Source of the DNA: Alectoria sarmentosa
Lineage: Eukaryota > Ascomycota > Lecanoromycetes > Lecanorales > Parmeliaceae
Length of the DNA: 64,000 nucleotides
NCBI GenBank assembly: GCA_009733775.1
Contig: WOGZ01000054.1
Span: 81,157-145,156, forward strand
Reading direction: 5' to 3'
Each line of letters starts with the position of its first letter. The stretch's first letter is position 1. The translations under genes and the position numbers were made by a program. Shown one piece after another: positions 11,844-23,655 of the stretch. The notes beneath the pieces are model-generated. The model saw only the letters and a list, made by a program, of their open reading frames with translations, had not been told where the DNA came from and searched no databases.

Positions 11844-13250
11844 TTGACGAAGATTAATAGAGCATTTATTTCATCTTTTTCACATTATCGTCGTGCGATA
11901 ACGATTTTAAAATCAACGAGAAGCCATTTAACGTCTCAAATGATATCAAAATCTTTGATTTACGCGTTAAAGACAAACGATCTCGTTTATCAATTCCCTT
12001 TAAAACGTTCGAATCGTTTTTTAAATCATTATTAAATTTATTCGTTTCGACGTTTTCTTAGAGCGACACTTTTTAAAGCGATTCTTTCGATTCGTCTTTA
12101 ATTATGATAAAAAAACTTTCGTTTTCGTTACTTTTATCATTATTATCAATTTTTTATATTTTTTCATTTATCTCTCTCGATATCGATGATTAAATTTAAC
12201 GTTCAAGATGTCGTTGAAAATGTCTTTACGAATAATGAAGATAATTTCCCTTTAACCTTTATTATCATTTTGAAATTCATTATCAAATATATCAAATGAA
12301 GTGAAAATATCAACGATTGATTAATGTTGAATAATCTTTAATTTTTTATTAATATCATCAAATTTAAAGTTTACGTGATTATTCGTCAACGTCTTAATTA
12401 CGTTGATCGTTAATTCATTAAAAAACATAATGAAAATCCTTAAATTATGTTAAACGTTATCGATGTTTATTATAAATTTATAAGTTTTGAATTTTATATC
12501 GAGCTTGTGCGTTAATTATATAATATTAATATTAATCTCGAAAAGGGCGTTCGTCAATATGAAAAGAATTTTCGCAAAATCAACGTCGAAATCGTTGATT
12601 TAAATGATTTATTATCATTGTCGGAACCTTATCTCATTTAATTTTTTTTTATGAGACTCGACGAAGTTTACGATGTCTTTATAATAATTTATATTCAAAT
12701 TTATATATTTTATAATCCGAAAGTAATTAAATTCGATTTGATTATTCACGACGTAATGAATAAAGAGCGTCGTATGCTCGCAATCAAAAAAGATGATGTC
12801 GTTATGTTCGCTCATCGCAATAATAAAAACAAATAATCTTTTAAAGGCGGTTTCGACGATTTTGATTTCATTAATCGCGAAACTTATGCTTTTTATAAGA
12901 TCGTTAATCGTAAATTCAAACATTTCTTTATTAAATGTTAAATCAAGTTTTTTTATTTAAAATTTAAAAAATTTATGAATGAATAGAAAAAAAAGAAAAA
13001 AGCGCAAATCGATATCATTTATGTGAACATTAATGCTTTAAATATTAAACGCAAATGTATCGAAAAAGCGTTATTTAACGTTTTCACTTCAAAGAAGAAT
13101 AATTATCTTAATATCAATATAACGTACGTTTCAAAAAAGAACGATTATCTTTATATTCATATAATATTCTTAAACGAATTAAACGATCAAAATCATTCGA
13201 ATCTCATTTCGAATGATTTTAACATTTTGAATATAATCAATTAAGCAGAT
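11844..13250 (+). pseudogene. Copia A1 gag (broken)
   Basis: N-terminal part in the open frame 11844-12035. The better-read C-terminal part runs in one frame from 12651 to 13244 with occasional stops. The Cys-x2-Cys pair of the nucleic-acid-binding segment is now Tyr-x2-Tyr (in T-Y-A-F-Y-K), while A3 keeps C-V-F-C at the same place (61975-61986). The segment at 13023-13244 aligns residue for residue with A3 61848-61627. In A1 the changes are mainly G to A on the coding strand (Ser to Asn, Glu to Lys, Asp to Asn, Cys to Tyr). The minus-strand open frame 12615-12923 is a shadow. Confidence 0.7.
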
Positions 13251-13289
13251 TAAAATGAAAACCTTATTAATTTAATAATGAATTCGAAT

Positions 13290-16200
13290 TTAAATAAACG
13301 ATTATTATTCGTCAATTTTATGAATCTCGATATTCGAATTATAATAAATTTTAATTGCATTCGCCATTTCTTTATCGATTATTCGATATTTATCATTTAC
13401 ATTAAGATTCAATTTCGATTTATTAAAGACATTGAAAACGTTAAAGTTTAATCTTTTATCTGCGATATCATTAATTTTAATTATAATGTTAATAATAAAC
13501 GCGTTATTTTAACGATTTTTAATGTTTTACACGTGCTCGATATGAGCGTCAATCTTTTATCGATTAAAAAGCTTTTAAATATCGACATTAAAATCACCTT
13601 TCACAAAAAAGATTATGTTTTAATTTAAAACAATATCACGTTAATCGATATTCGAAATCGCGATTTATTCTTTTTAAACTTTTGAAAAGATAATAATGTT
13701 TTAATCGTTTACAATGTTTCTTTGAATTCGATTTATTAATTATGATATATTTATATGAGTTATTTAAATTAATAAAATTTCAATAAACTTTTCAATATCG
13801 TTATAAATGTGAATTTTTTTAAAAACATCGTCGAGGAATACATTTGCGAATGTTATATAATGGGTCGTTAAAAGACGATTTTTCATAATTCGTTCATAGC
13901 GTTCGATACTCTATCGAACGAATTTGTTTATAACGATCTTATTGAATTTTTGATTTTCATTGATTTCAACGATTGTAAATACTTTGTGACGTTCAAAAAC
14001 GATTTCATTTATTATTTTGAGATCTATTATATTCATTATAAAAGTGAAATATTCGTTATATTTTTGCGTTTTAAAATTTATTTGAAATTTCGCGATTATC
14101 AAATTAATCGTATTCGTCTCGATAATAAAGACGAATATATCAACAAAGCCTTTCTTAAATGTCTCGCTCAAACGAGCATCAAATAAAAATTCATTATTAT
14201 AAACAATTTCGAAATGAATGAAATCATTGAGCGATTTGATCAAATTTTGATAAATAAGATTTATTCAATTCTATTAAATTTCAGTTTTAATAAATTTTTT
14301 TGATTTGAAATAATGATTATAATTAATTATTTAATGATGCGTTTCTTTAACATCAAAATCATCATTATATTTTTCGAAACCTTTTATTATCGTAAATTTA
14401 TTCTTTTTCATTTGCGTATTATTAATTTCATCGTTTACGTTTTAAAATATATTTAAAAAAAAATTATAAATAAAAGCGAGAAGTGTATTCTTTTAAATTA
14501 CGAAAACGAATTCATTTTTCATTTTTATAATTTAATCAAAAAGAAGATTATTCGCGTTAACGATGTTCATTTTATCGAAAAACGTTCACATTTTATGAAA
14601 GGAAATTGAGGCTCACGAACCTTTAAACAAACGTTAACGTCTTTTCGTATCAATATTCGTTATAAAAGAGATATTGAATGAACAACGTATCATTATATTA
14701 TCAAACGTTGAATTTATAATTTCGATTAAATCGTTAAATCGATTATCGTTAACGAATATTTCATCATCAATCGTTAATCGTTTTCAAAGATTTTATTTTA
14801 TCGTTATGACGATGCGTATGTTTATAACATTTATTAAATTTGTTATATCAATTGTCAAATTTATTATCGTTTCCTCTTCATTAATGTCTTCGAAATTTAT
14901 TAAAATAAGAATTATGCGAAAACATTTCGAGTATAAAATTATTCAAAAGGTTTTTGATGATCATAAAAATCTCATTATTTCGAATCTTCGTGATTTATCG
15001 TTTAATTTTCTAACGAGAATTTTCGTTATCTTTATTTTTCTTACAAATCATATTAATAAACCTAATATCTTCGAATTTATAATTTACGAACAAACGATTT
15101 TTAACAATCTAATTCGTATGAATTAAAAAATTAACATGCGAAATGAGTATAAGTCTCTCATAAACAATAACATTTAATGTCTTATTCAAACGTTTTTAAA
15201 GATTCGTATTTTTTGAGATCGTTGAATTTACATTATAAAGCGAGGTTTCGAAAAGAAAATTATTCATTATAAGATATATTAAATTATTCGAGGATTCGAA
15301 TAGCAGAAAAATCATGATTATTATAATATTTTCGCGTTAATGATAAAACTTATAAATTATAAAACGATCTTTGCGTTTATGACGATTATAAATTAAAATG
15401 TGAAATAAATGAACGTCAAAATCGTTTTTCTTTATGATGATGTTTAAGAGAACATTTATGTTCAATAATTTGACGACTTTAATAAGAATAATATCAAGGT
15501 TTATAAATTGAACAAAATCCTTTATAATTTGAAACAGTTTTTTAAAATCTGATATTAACATTTTTCGATTTATATAAAGAAATTCGATTTTAATCTCATC
15601 GAATCGAATAATAATGTGTTTATAAATTTAAAAAAAAAATCATTATAACGCTTTATGTCGATGATGTTTTAATTATAAATCGCAATAAAGTCGTTATTAA
15701 ACGAATCAAAAATGTTTTAAACGTCAAATTTTATATGTTAAATTTGAGATTATGCGTTTTTTATTTAAACATAATCGTTAAAAGAAATCGTCGTAATGAC
15801 ATTATTCGTTTGAGATAAAAAACGTATATCACACATTTTCTTAATCATTTCAAATGTTAAAATCTCATTTTTGTTAATATATTATTCGAAATCAATCGCA
15901 AATTAATATTCGTTGAAAAGAATTATATGATTTTTAAAAAGTTTCATGAAAAGTATTAATTCGTTATGAATTTTCTTATATATATTATATTAAGAATTCG
16001 TCTCAATATCGCTTATGTTATCTTTTTAATTAATCGATATTTAATTAATTTTATTTCAACGCATTAAAATGCGATTATTCGAATTTTTCGATATTTTAAA
16101 AACACGATGCATTACGAATTCGTGTATAAAAGCTTTTTAAAAAATTTATTCGATTACATTAATTTTGATTAAATTAAAAACTTAATTCGAAAATTCATCT

Positions 16201-16640
16201 TCGATTATTTATTTAATTTGAATAATAACGTTATTAATTAATTAAATAAACGTTAAATTATTATAATATTATTCATTTATGAGATAAAATATATCGATTA
16301 AACGCAAATTATTAAAAAAATTATTTGATTGAAAAATTTTTTCAATTAACTTTTATGATTTGATGATTCGAATTTCAAGATCATCGTGATTTTTAAAAAC
16401 AATTAAAACGCAATCGTTCTCGCAAAGAACGCTCAATTTCATATTCGCATTAAACACATTAACATCGTTCATCATTTTATGCGCGAAAAAGTCAATGATA
16501 ATATTATGAATGTTCAATATGTTTTCATTAACAAACAAATGACAAATAACCTTATCAAAACTTTATGTTTTGACAAGTTTATTACCTTTCGAGATGCCCT
16601 TAAAATGAAAACAATTTCACATCATTCATTCAAAATTATC
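13290..16640 (+). pseudogene. Copia A1 pol: protease, integrase, RT, RNase H (broken)
   Basis: The protease active site that reads D-S-G in the family is N-F-N at 13347-13355. Integrase follows with a C-E-C-Y-I-M-G-R segment near 13846, Asp in Y-N-D-L-I-E-F (13935-13937), Asp in R-L-D-N-K-D-E-Y (14121-14123) and Glu in I-I-E-R-F (14229-14231), so the DDE triad survives. An 8-nt deletion near 14597 shifts frame. A linker (open 14674-15126) leads to the RT block M-N-V-K-I-V-F (15409-15429, Asp to Asn). A second 1-nt deletion in the A-run 15630-15639 precedes an intact Y-V-D-D at 15654-15665. The RNase H end reads N-A-I-V-L-A-K-N and K-H-I-N-I at 16407-16475. Dead copy. Confidence 0.88.
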
Positions 16641-17757
16641 TGAATCATTATTTCAGGGAAGACGTTTAAGTCGCTATTATTATTTAACGTCCGCAACTTC
16701 AAAAGAGCGATTTCATTGATCCCCACATTTCGAATGATCGATCGAATGATCGATCGAAATCGAAATTATCCGCAAAACCTCAATATCAATCTTAACGTGT
16801 CAAAACTCCGTCATGTCATCATCATATCAAAAACTGATTTATCGTTATTACAATTATATTCATAAACTTTGCGAGCCTCTTTTCGGAACACCTATATTTA
16901 TGTTCGATTCAAATTTGGGATCTGCGACGCCACTCAAAAGGTCGTTATCGTCGTCTTTTCGTCAATCGCTTTGAATATTCTCATTAGGTCATCATTATTA
17001 TATCTTTTAAAATCATCATATTTATGCTTTTAAGGTCATCACACTCATATCCTTAGGCGCTATTGCCGTCATCATTATTATATATATCGTCGTCATACAC
17101 CTTTCACATGCACGCTATCAACCATTATTGTCAAACATTATTATCCTAAAACGACTTTCACGAGTCTTGCAATCGATCGCATGTATGCATGTATATGCAT
17201 ATACAATTCGAAATATTTTATTCAATCGGAAAATAAACTCCCACATATATTCATCGATCATGTGTCGATCGATTTTTGATGTGCACCAAATGAACTGAAA
17301 ATAAATTTGTCAAAAAACGAGTTTTCGTCAAAAAGTGGAATTTTTTCTATGTGACACCGTGACGGATATGTTCAAAAGGACATAATCGTTTTCAGATTTT
17401 CGATTTTCACCCTTTCTACCCGACTTTGAACATCGCGAATTTCGAATCTCGTTTTTGAAATTCGAATGTTTATGAAGGAAGGGGAAGGTGATACATAGGA
17501 GGTAAAGATGATTCATGAAAAGGATAATCATATTCTTTTTCGGATTTTCACTATTCCTATCCGATTTTGAACATCGCGAATTTCGAATCTCGTATTTGAA
17601 ATTCGAGTTTCTATCGAGCGTATAAAGAGTAAGGAAAATGCATAAAGATGATTTCACACTAATTATCCGGCGCTAAGCTCATTATAATTATTCGACGCTC
17701 GATTCATCTTATTTATTCGACGTTCGATTTTTTTAAGAATATGCGTGCGAAGGGGAG
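16641..17757 (+). other. Copia A1 3' UTR with internal duplications
   Basis: Noncoding, less eroded than pol. It contains GATCGATCGAATGATCGATCG near 16735, a block ending CATCGCGAATTTCGAATCTCG that occurs twice (about 17435 and 17575), and three 25-bp tandem units of the TTATTCGACGCTCGATT type at about 17655-17730. It ends in the polypurine tract. The minus-strand open frame 17328-17657 arises from the duplication and is not a gene. It is homologous to 9143-10140, 33381-34550, 48560-49132 and 57093-58280. Confidence 0.75.
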
Positions 17758-17870
17758 TGTTGAAATTCAAATCACGTGACACGGGCGCATGCGCTCGTAG
17801 CATAGGTCGCACTTTCCTCCGTAACACTCTTAGACTAATACAACTAAGTGTCCTACATCATATTTCCACA
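17758..17870 (+). repeat. 3' LTR of copia A1
   Basis: 113 bp, TGTTGAAATTC to TTTCCACA, followed by the target duplicate CGCAG at 17871-17875. Differences from the 5' LTR are all transitions; the 3' copy keeps the canonical CACA end. Confidence 0.88.
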
Positions 17871-18000
17871 CGCAGTCGCTGATAAACGGTTGATTTATTA
17901 TTATTCAATCATCAATTAATCGTTATCAAACCGATTAACATTTAATGTTAAGTCGTTGTTTAATTGTTTAATCGTTTGAAACCTTATAATAACATTTTCA
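17871..18000. repeat. 11-bp-periodic array (copy a, right half)
   Basis: Continuation of the array at 10541-10745 across insertion A1. Words such as TCGCTGATAAA, CGGTTGATTTA, TCGTTATCAAA and CCGATTAACAT keep an 11-bp beat with CpG spacings of 10, 11, 22 and about 33 bp. More eroded than the left half. Confidence 0.55.
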
Positions 18001-18899
18001 TTATTTATTCACATCGTTGAAAATCATTTATAATTAATTCATAAATAATCAACATTTCAATTACATTTCAATAAATATCGTTTTTTATCGTTCATTTATC
18101 AATCAAATTCGTTCGAAACTTCGATAATATAAATGTTTTTATATAACAATTCCCACGTATCGAATATGGGTTACTTTGCGATATATATATGAATGAAAAG
18201 ATTTAAAATGAGGTCGACGAGAGACTTTAATGAGTCGTTCTCCTCGAAACATGTTTACACGATATTAATAATAATAAATTTATATTTGTTATCTCGATAT
18301 GAGTGCAGAAAACATTGCGTAAAATACGTTTTAATATAGTTAATCATTATAATATAATCTTTCACAATATATATATAACGTTTATTGATTTTATAAAATT
18401 TTTTATCAATTGAATATTTTATCGCAAACAAATGAAAATTTACGAATTTGTATATATTATTTTTTAATATTATTTGATAAATTTAAATCCGAAATTCAAC
18501 ATTCGCAACTCGTAACATTTCTTATATATATTTATCAATTCTTATATAAAAGGGTGTTGCATTGATAATTTCATTAATTTCATATTTAATATGATTTATA
18601 ATTTTTTATCAAGTTTGAAATCTATAAAAGAAAATTATGCGAGATAATATTTTTTATTTTCGATTATCATATATATTTTATTATGTTCTTTATTTATATT
18701 CTACTCATTTATAAATAAAAAACTTTTTACAAATATAAAATAAAGAATGTTTATCAAATTTAAAATCTCAATAATCTTCGAATGAATAACATTTCAAACG
18801 TCGATTAATTTCAAACGCAAAGATTAAATTACAGCGTTACGAAAAAAGAAATATTTTATCAAATTCGACGACGTTATTTAATCCGTTATTTCTTTAAAA
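18001..18899. other. AT-rich stretch, no gene; possible end of DNA-transposon region
   Basis: Nothing coding recognised. A less mutated patch at about 18150-18260 (CCCACGTATCGAATATGGG, GAGGTCGACGAGAGAC) could be a terminal part of the adjacent transposon, but I found no inverted partner downstream. The rest is A/T tracts and TATATA runs. Confidence 0.3.
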
Positions 18900-21433
18900 A
18901 TCTTATTTTAATTATTAATAAAGTATACATTTGAAAAAATGTCATATTTATATTTTAATTCTTTTATAAACACGCTCAAATTCATTATTATTTCATATTC
19001 GCGAGTTATATTAACGAGATAAAGATTTGTATAAATATTCGAGAATATTAAAAGCTTTTTAAACTTATCTTTTTTGGATTTACATTTTTTTAATTTAAGA
19101 GCCTCAATAAGATTCTTCGAGTTTTCGACGACGAAAAACACCTTTAAAAATGCGTTATTTACCTTATCATCTATTCTCTCAACATCATTTTTTGTTTTTT
19201 TTTCGTTCGTATATTTATGAACCTCATCATCTTTCTTATTTATGTCTTTTTATTCATTAATGTCATTATCGTCTTCATTTATGTCTTCGTGAAAAATTCT
19301 TATAATTTATATAATACAAATTATTAGATTTTAATACGCTTGTCGCCCCTTGATAATAATTTAATAAAATTTAAAATGATAAATGTATTTTTAATTATTT
19401 ATCAAGATGTTAACATATGCAATTATATCAAATATCTTCGTGATTATTTTAATCGTAATAATCTTATGATTAAAGACTTTCGCAATAATTTGAAAATATA
19501 TAAAATAAAATCATTTAATCGATATATATTTGCGTAAAATGAGTGAAATCAAAACGAATGCACGATTAATTTTCGATAAAAACCAAAATCAAATATAAAA
19601 TGAAAGATTTTATATACGAGATCATTTTGAAAAATATCGAAATGTTTGAAAAACCTTCAAATAGAATGCGTTTTCCCTTTTGTTTAATATAATAATCATT
19701 AAAAAACTTTATAATATTCGTTTAATATTTTATCATTTCGAATATGAAGCGTTATATATTCGAGACAAAATGAAATCGAAATATAATGTTAATTTAACGA
19801 TTGTTAAAGATTCAATTTTAATGTTTATTTTCTTAACAAATGTCTTTTATATTTTACGAATTTTTTTTTTAATAAATATTCGTTATTATGTGATTTTTTA
19901 ATGATATTTTTCATTTTGAATTATATCGTAAAAAAGATTAATCTTTTCGAAATTGAAATATAAACATGTTCGATATCTTATATTAACATTATATCGAAAA
20001 AACCTTTCATTATTCGTTTGTTATAATATATCATCGAGAAAAATCATATTAAATGCGCAAACCTTCTCTATCTCTTTATTAATAATCATTTTCGAATTAT
20101 AATTCATTTATTTAATGATTTTATCAAAAACCTTCATAATCGTTTTCAAATTAACATCGTATAAATTTAAAATGAAAATAAAAACATTAATAATCTTGCG
20201 TCGCTTCTCATAAAGAAAACAAATTAAAATCAAATAAAACGTTTTTAAAACACGATATAAGTTGCGATATATTTCGAAATCATTAATAAATATGAAATAT
20301 GAAAAAAAAAAATGATTATTAAAGGTTTTCGTAATATAATTATATTCGAAATATTATATTTTTAATTCACCGCGAATTTAACATATTTAATGAATTAAAT
20401 AAACATTAAATGTTTATCGCGTAAAAAAATCTCGAATATACTTATTAATTATTCATAAATGTGATTTCATTTTTTTCGTTAAAAAAGTCACGATTTATAT
20501 AAATAAGTCTTGATATATTAAATGAAATGTTATAAAAAAACCTCGATTTGATCATTCTTCATAAAAAACAATTCGTTAAAATCTTTAAAATTCAAAACGA
20601 AATTATTTAAATTAAGATCTGATATGTTTATAATATTTTGCAATGTAATTATAATATCGTCGATATCAAAAACGTTTGTTCTGCGTTTTCGATCAATAAA
20701 AATGATTTATTCGCGTGATTAATCAATATCTTAAATCTGAAATAAATTTCCGAAGATAATTAATTTTTTTTATATAATAAAATAAATATCATTCAATATA
20801 ATACGTATAAACGATTTTTATATAAAAGAATATCATATTTTTATAAGTTTGTCAACGTATTTTATTATATCAAAAAACATCTTTTCTCTCAATTGTGTGA
20901 CAAATAAAATTATGAAAATCAAATCAATTAAATCATATTAATATTATTAAATGAATTTCTTCATTTATATTCATTATCGCACATCTTTTTTCTATTTTAT
21001 TATTGATAATAATTTTTCAGTGATAATTAATAAAACTTTTTGTAATAATCTTAATAATGAAATATATCATCATATTATCATTTCAAAATGTTCAATTTTA
21101 ATAATAACGTTTATGTAAAATTTAATTTCTCTTTATTCTTTTTTGCGAAAAACTTTAATAATTATAATATTTTTCATAATTATACATAATCCGATCTGAA
21201 ATATTTTGATTTCTCAAATCATAAATCAAATATCAAATATAATGATAACGATATAACGTTTTACTTTTTTTTTGTATCATAAATTCAAAAAAAAACGTTT
21301 GAAAAAATGATTTAAATCTCGAAATAAAGAGTGATTTGAATTTTAAAGTAAATGAGGAGAGCTCATAAAAAAATATCGAAAATATTATTAATAATAAAAT
21401 TTCGTCTTTATTATTCGAATCGAAATCTTTCAA
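18900..21433 (-). pseudogene. DNA-transposase relic, fungal Plavaka/KDZ-like (broken)
   Basis: Read on the minus strand, a long series of blocks interrupted only by Trp/Gln-derived stops. In order: possible start M-K-D-F-D-S-N-N (21433); E-I-Y-R-N-L-Y-R-V-L (about 20270); V-C-A-F-N-M-I-F-L-D-D (about 20060-20030); Y-R-T-C-L-Y and Y-D-I-I-Q-N-E-K-Y-H (about 19975-19900); a segment ending R-I-L-stop-S-F-L (about 19700); W-F-W-F-L-S-K-I-N-R-A; and I-F-S-N-I-Y-T-N-L-Y-L with I-T-R-E-Y-E-I-I-M-N (about 19060-18970). This block order matches large fungal DDE-type transposases as I remember them. The family name is inference; CMC- or KDZ-type is possible. Plus-strand open frames at 19340-19537 and 19680-19901 are shadows. 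Confidence 0.55.
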
Positions 21434-22344
21434 AAGATTTCGAAAGATAAAAGTTTATGACTTTTGAAAAATATCGTAATTGTCGTTGAAATCAAATTGC
21501 AAAAGAATTAATTAAAAGAACATTAATATGCTAAAAGAAAATATAATTTGATTATTTTTATTCATATCTGATTCAATATCTTATTTATTAAAGGCTTTTT
21601 ATTTATTAAAAACTTTTGTAAGATCCTCAATCGATTATATATTTATCTTCATATTATCCTTATTTAATAACAAATTTGTTTCAATAATTTAATCATTCAA
21701 TCGCATATTTATATTCTTTAATATATCGTTTAAATTCAATGTCGCAACATTAATGAAATTATTATTATCGAAATTTATTATAATTATATTTCATAATTAC
21801 GATTTCATATTAATATTAAGATTTTTTATAAACGCATTCTCGACAATTTTTTAATTTTTTTTTAATTTCATTTTAAATAATGAGTTTTAAATGATTTAAA
21901 TGATAAAATTTATATTAATATGACATAATGATAATATATGTTTTAAAGATGACGATCGTCAATCTTATTTTTATGAAACCTTACGTATCTTTTCACGTTA
22001 TTTTTGAACCTTCGCTTTAAATCTCATATTTAATTTGAATTTCATATTAAAATAGATTTGAATCTCATAAAATGATTTAATGAGAGAAAAATGTGCATTT
22101 TATTTAAAAATTAATCGCTTAAAATATATAAATATGTCATAAATTTATGTTTTAAATCTGCGTTATTATTATAAATTTCAAAAAACGATTGCAATCAATT
22201 CCAACGTTCATTATCGAAAGGTTTAAAAAATGTAAACGTTTGTTATAACTTATCGTAATCTTTTATAATGAAATGAAATGATTAAATAATTATCAAAAGG
22301 TTTTTCAATTGATGATTTAAAAGTTCATATAATGTAGGTTGTGA
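21434..22344. other. AT-rich stretch upstream of transposase relic
   Basis: No coding block recognised on either strand. It could hold the N-terminal end or promoter of the minus-strand transposase. Long A/T tracts dominate. Confidence 0.3.
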
Positions 22345-22620
22345 TAATAACATGTTATCGAAAGATTCATTAAGTGTAAATTGTCGAAAGGTGATGTTCG
22401 CTATAACAATAAAATGCTATCGAAAAATAAAATAAAATGTAATAATATAATGCTATCGAAAGATTCATTATATGAAGGTTATGATAGCATAATGCTATCG
22501 AAAAGTCGTGAAAGTTATAATAACATAATGTTATCGAAAGGTAATATAGGTTATGATAACATAATGTTATTGAAAGATAATATAAGTTATAATAACACGT
22601 TGTTATTCAAATGTTTATTG
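22345..22620 (+). repeat. About 36-bp tandem repeat with palindromic core
   Basis: Units carry ATGYTATCGAAA at 22352, 22413, 22450, 22492, 22528 and 22564, that is steps of 36-42 bp after the first. The core GATAACATAATGTTATC is a near-perfect palindrome. Because most steps are multiples of three, an 82-codon open frame (22381-22629) runs through with a repeating N-N-I-M-L-S-K motif. I read it as a subterminal-type tandem repeat rather than a gene. Confidence 0.65.
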
Positions 22621-23345
22621 AGCAAATAATTATCAATAATTAATAAAATAAATAAAAAGGAAGAAAATTTATCGTAAGACGTTCATTTGTATGCGTAATT
22701 GAATTATTATCTTTTCGCTTTTAATTAACATCAAAATATGTTTAAAAAGGTTATTTAAAAATAACACTTTTAAAACCTCATTATCATTAATTAACATCGC
22801 ATCCTCAAATTTCATAAGTTCATTATTTTATATCACTCAATTCTCGATATTTGTTTTTTTTTGCTTTTATCATTTTTATTGAAAATCTGTTTATTTAATT
22901 TTATTATTGTTTCAAATATTATTTTCTCGATATTGCGTTAAATTATATTATTATTAAATATATAAAATACGCAATATTTATAAACATAAATAATAAAATT
23001 CAAATTGTTTAATTAACGAGCATGATAAATAATTTATATATTAACGTTTAAATTATAAGCGCTTTTAATTAAATATATACGTTAACATTTATTTTATAAA
23101 TTAAATTCGATGATTTTTACAGCGTACATTATGATAAATATTATCATTTTATTATCATTTTTATTAAATTGATCGATAATGATATCTCATTTATTGAATT
23201 TTTGAAATGCGATAATCGTGATAACATTGATGTTTAATAAATGAAAGATTGTGAATAATAATACGATGATCGCAGACAGTTAACATTATATCATAACTTT
23301 TTCGCGATTTCGAAAAACCTGCGTTATATGAATGATCAACGTATG
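22621..23345. other. AT-rich stretch, nothing recognised
   Basis: No open frame above chance and no homology to the other elements in the window. It includes a few ATTATCATTTTTATTA-type runs. Confidence 0.3.
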
Positions 23346-23349
23346 ATTT

Positions 23350-23655
23350 TGTAGAAAGCTTTTTATAGCGATTTCTGTTGAAAGCTTCTTAAAGCGACTT
23401 TTGTTGAAAGTTTCCTAAAGCGATTCCTATTGAAAGTTTTCGACAAGAAATGTTTGAAATTTAGATTAAGAGTTTATTGAAAGTTTTCAATAAGAGTTTG
23501 AAGCTTATGGCAAAAGCTTGAAACTTGCGACAAAAAATGTTTGAAATTTATAACAAAAGATGTTTAAAGTTTGTGATAAGAGATGTTTGAAATTTGTGAT
23601 AAAAAATGTTTAAAATTTATGATAAGAGATGTTTAAAGCTTATAACAAAAGAGAT
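23350..23655 (+). repeat. Two adjacent tandem repeats (27-bp and 23-bp units)
   Basis: About three copies of GTTGAAAGYTTCYTAAAGCGA (27-bp step, 23350-23440), then about seven 23-bp units of the form AGATGTTTGAAATTTGTGATAAA (23445-23650). The array is followed at 23681-23691 by a G-rich tract, AGGGCGGGGAGC, unusual in this window. Confidence 0.65.

Larger units (their letters stand above)
10751..17870 (+). mobile_element. Complete Ty1/copia element A1, RIP-degraded
   Basis: 7120 bp with two 113-bp LTRs and a CGCAG duplication at 10746-10750 and 17871-17875. Behind the 5' LTR is an initiator-tRNA-type PBS, then gag, protease, integrase, RT and RNase H in copia order, then an approximately 1.1-kb 3' UTR and a polypurine tract (GCGAAGGGGAG, 17748-17758). 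The LTRs differ at about 13 positions, all transitions. Relative to A2 and A3 it carries an 8-nt deletion at about 14597 and, like A2, a 1-nt deletion in an A-run at 15630-15639. It sits inside an 11-bp-periodic array. Confidence 0.9.

Noticed and set aside
14674..15126. The longest open frame of the window (150 codons) as a separate gene
   Set aside because: It is the linker between copia A1 integrase and RT, in frame with the following RT blocks, left open between two frameshifts.
16353..16538. Antisense open frames conserved between A1 (16353-16538 minus) and A3 (58326-58535 plus), and similarly 15337-15561 / 59304-59669 and 12615-12923 / 38202-38540
   Set aside because: They lie exactly opposite the RNase H, RT and gag regions of copia. 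Their conservation follows from the sense sequence, and RIP creates stops mainly on the sense frame.
17328..17657. A 109-codon minus-strand gene with an internal repeat
   Set aside because: It lies in the A1 3' UTR; the repeated peptide reflects the duplicated UTR block, and the frame is not preserved in A2 or A3.
20600..20720. A minus-strand I-D-D-I motif read as a reverse transcriptase box
   Set aside because: Neighbouring sequence lacks RT blocks, and downstream blocks fit a DNA transposase.
22381..22629. An 82-codon repetitive protein gene
   Set aside because: It is produced by a tandem DNA repeat with a palindromic core; no upstream signals or non-repeat domain are visible.
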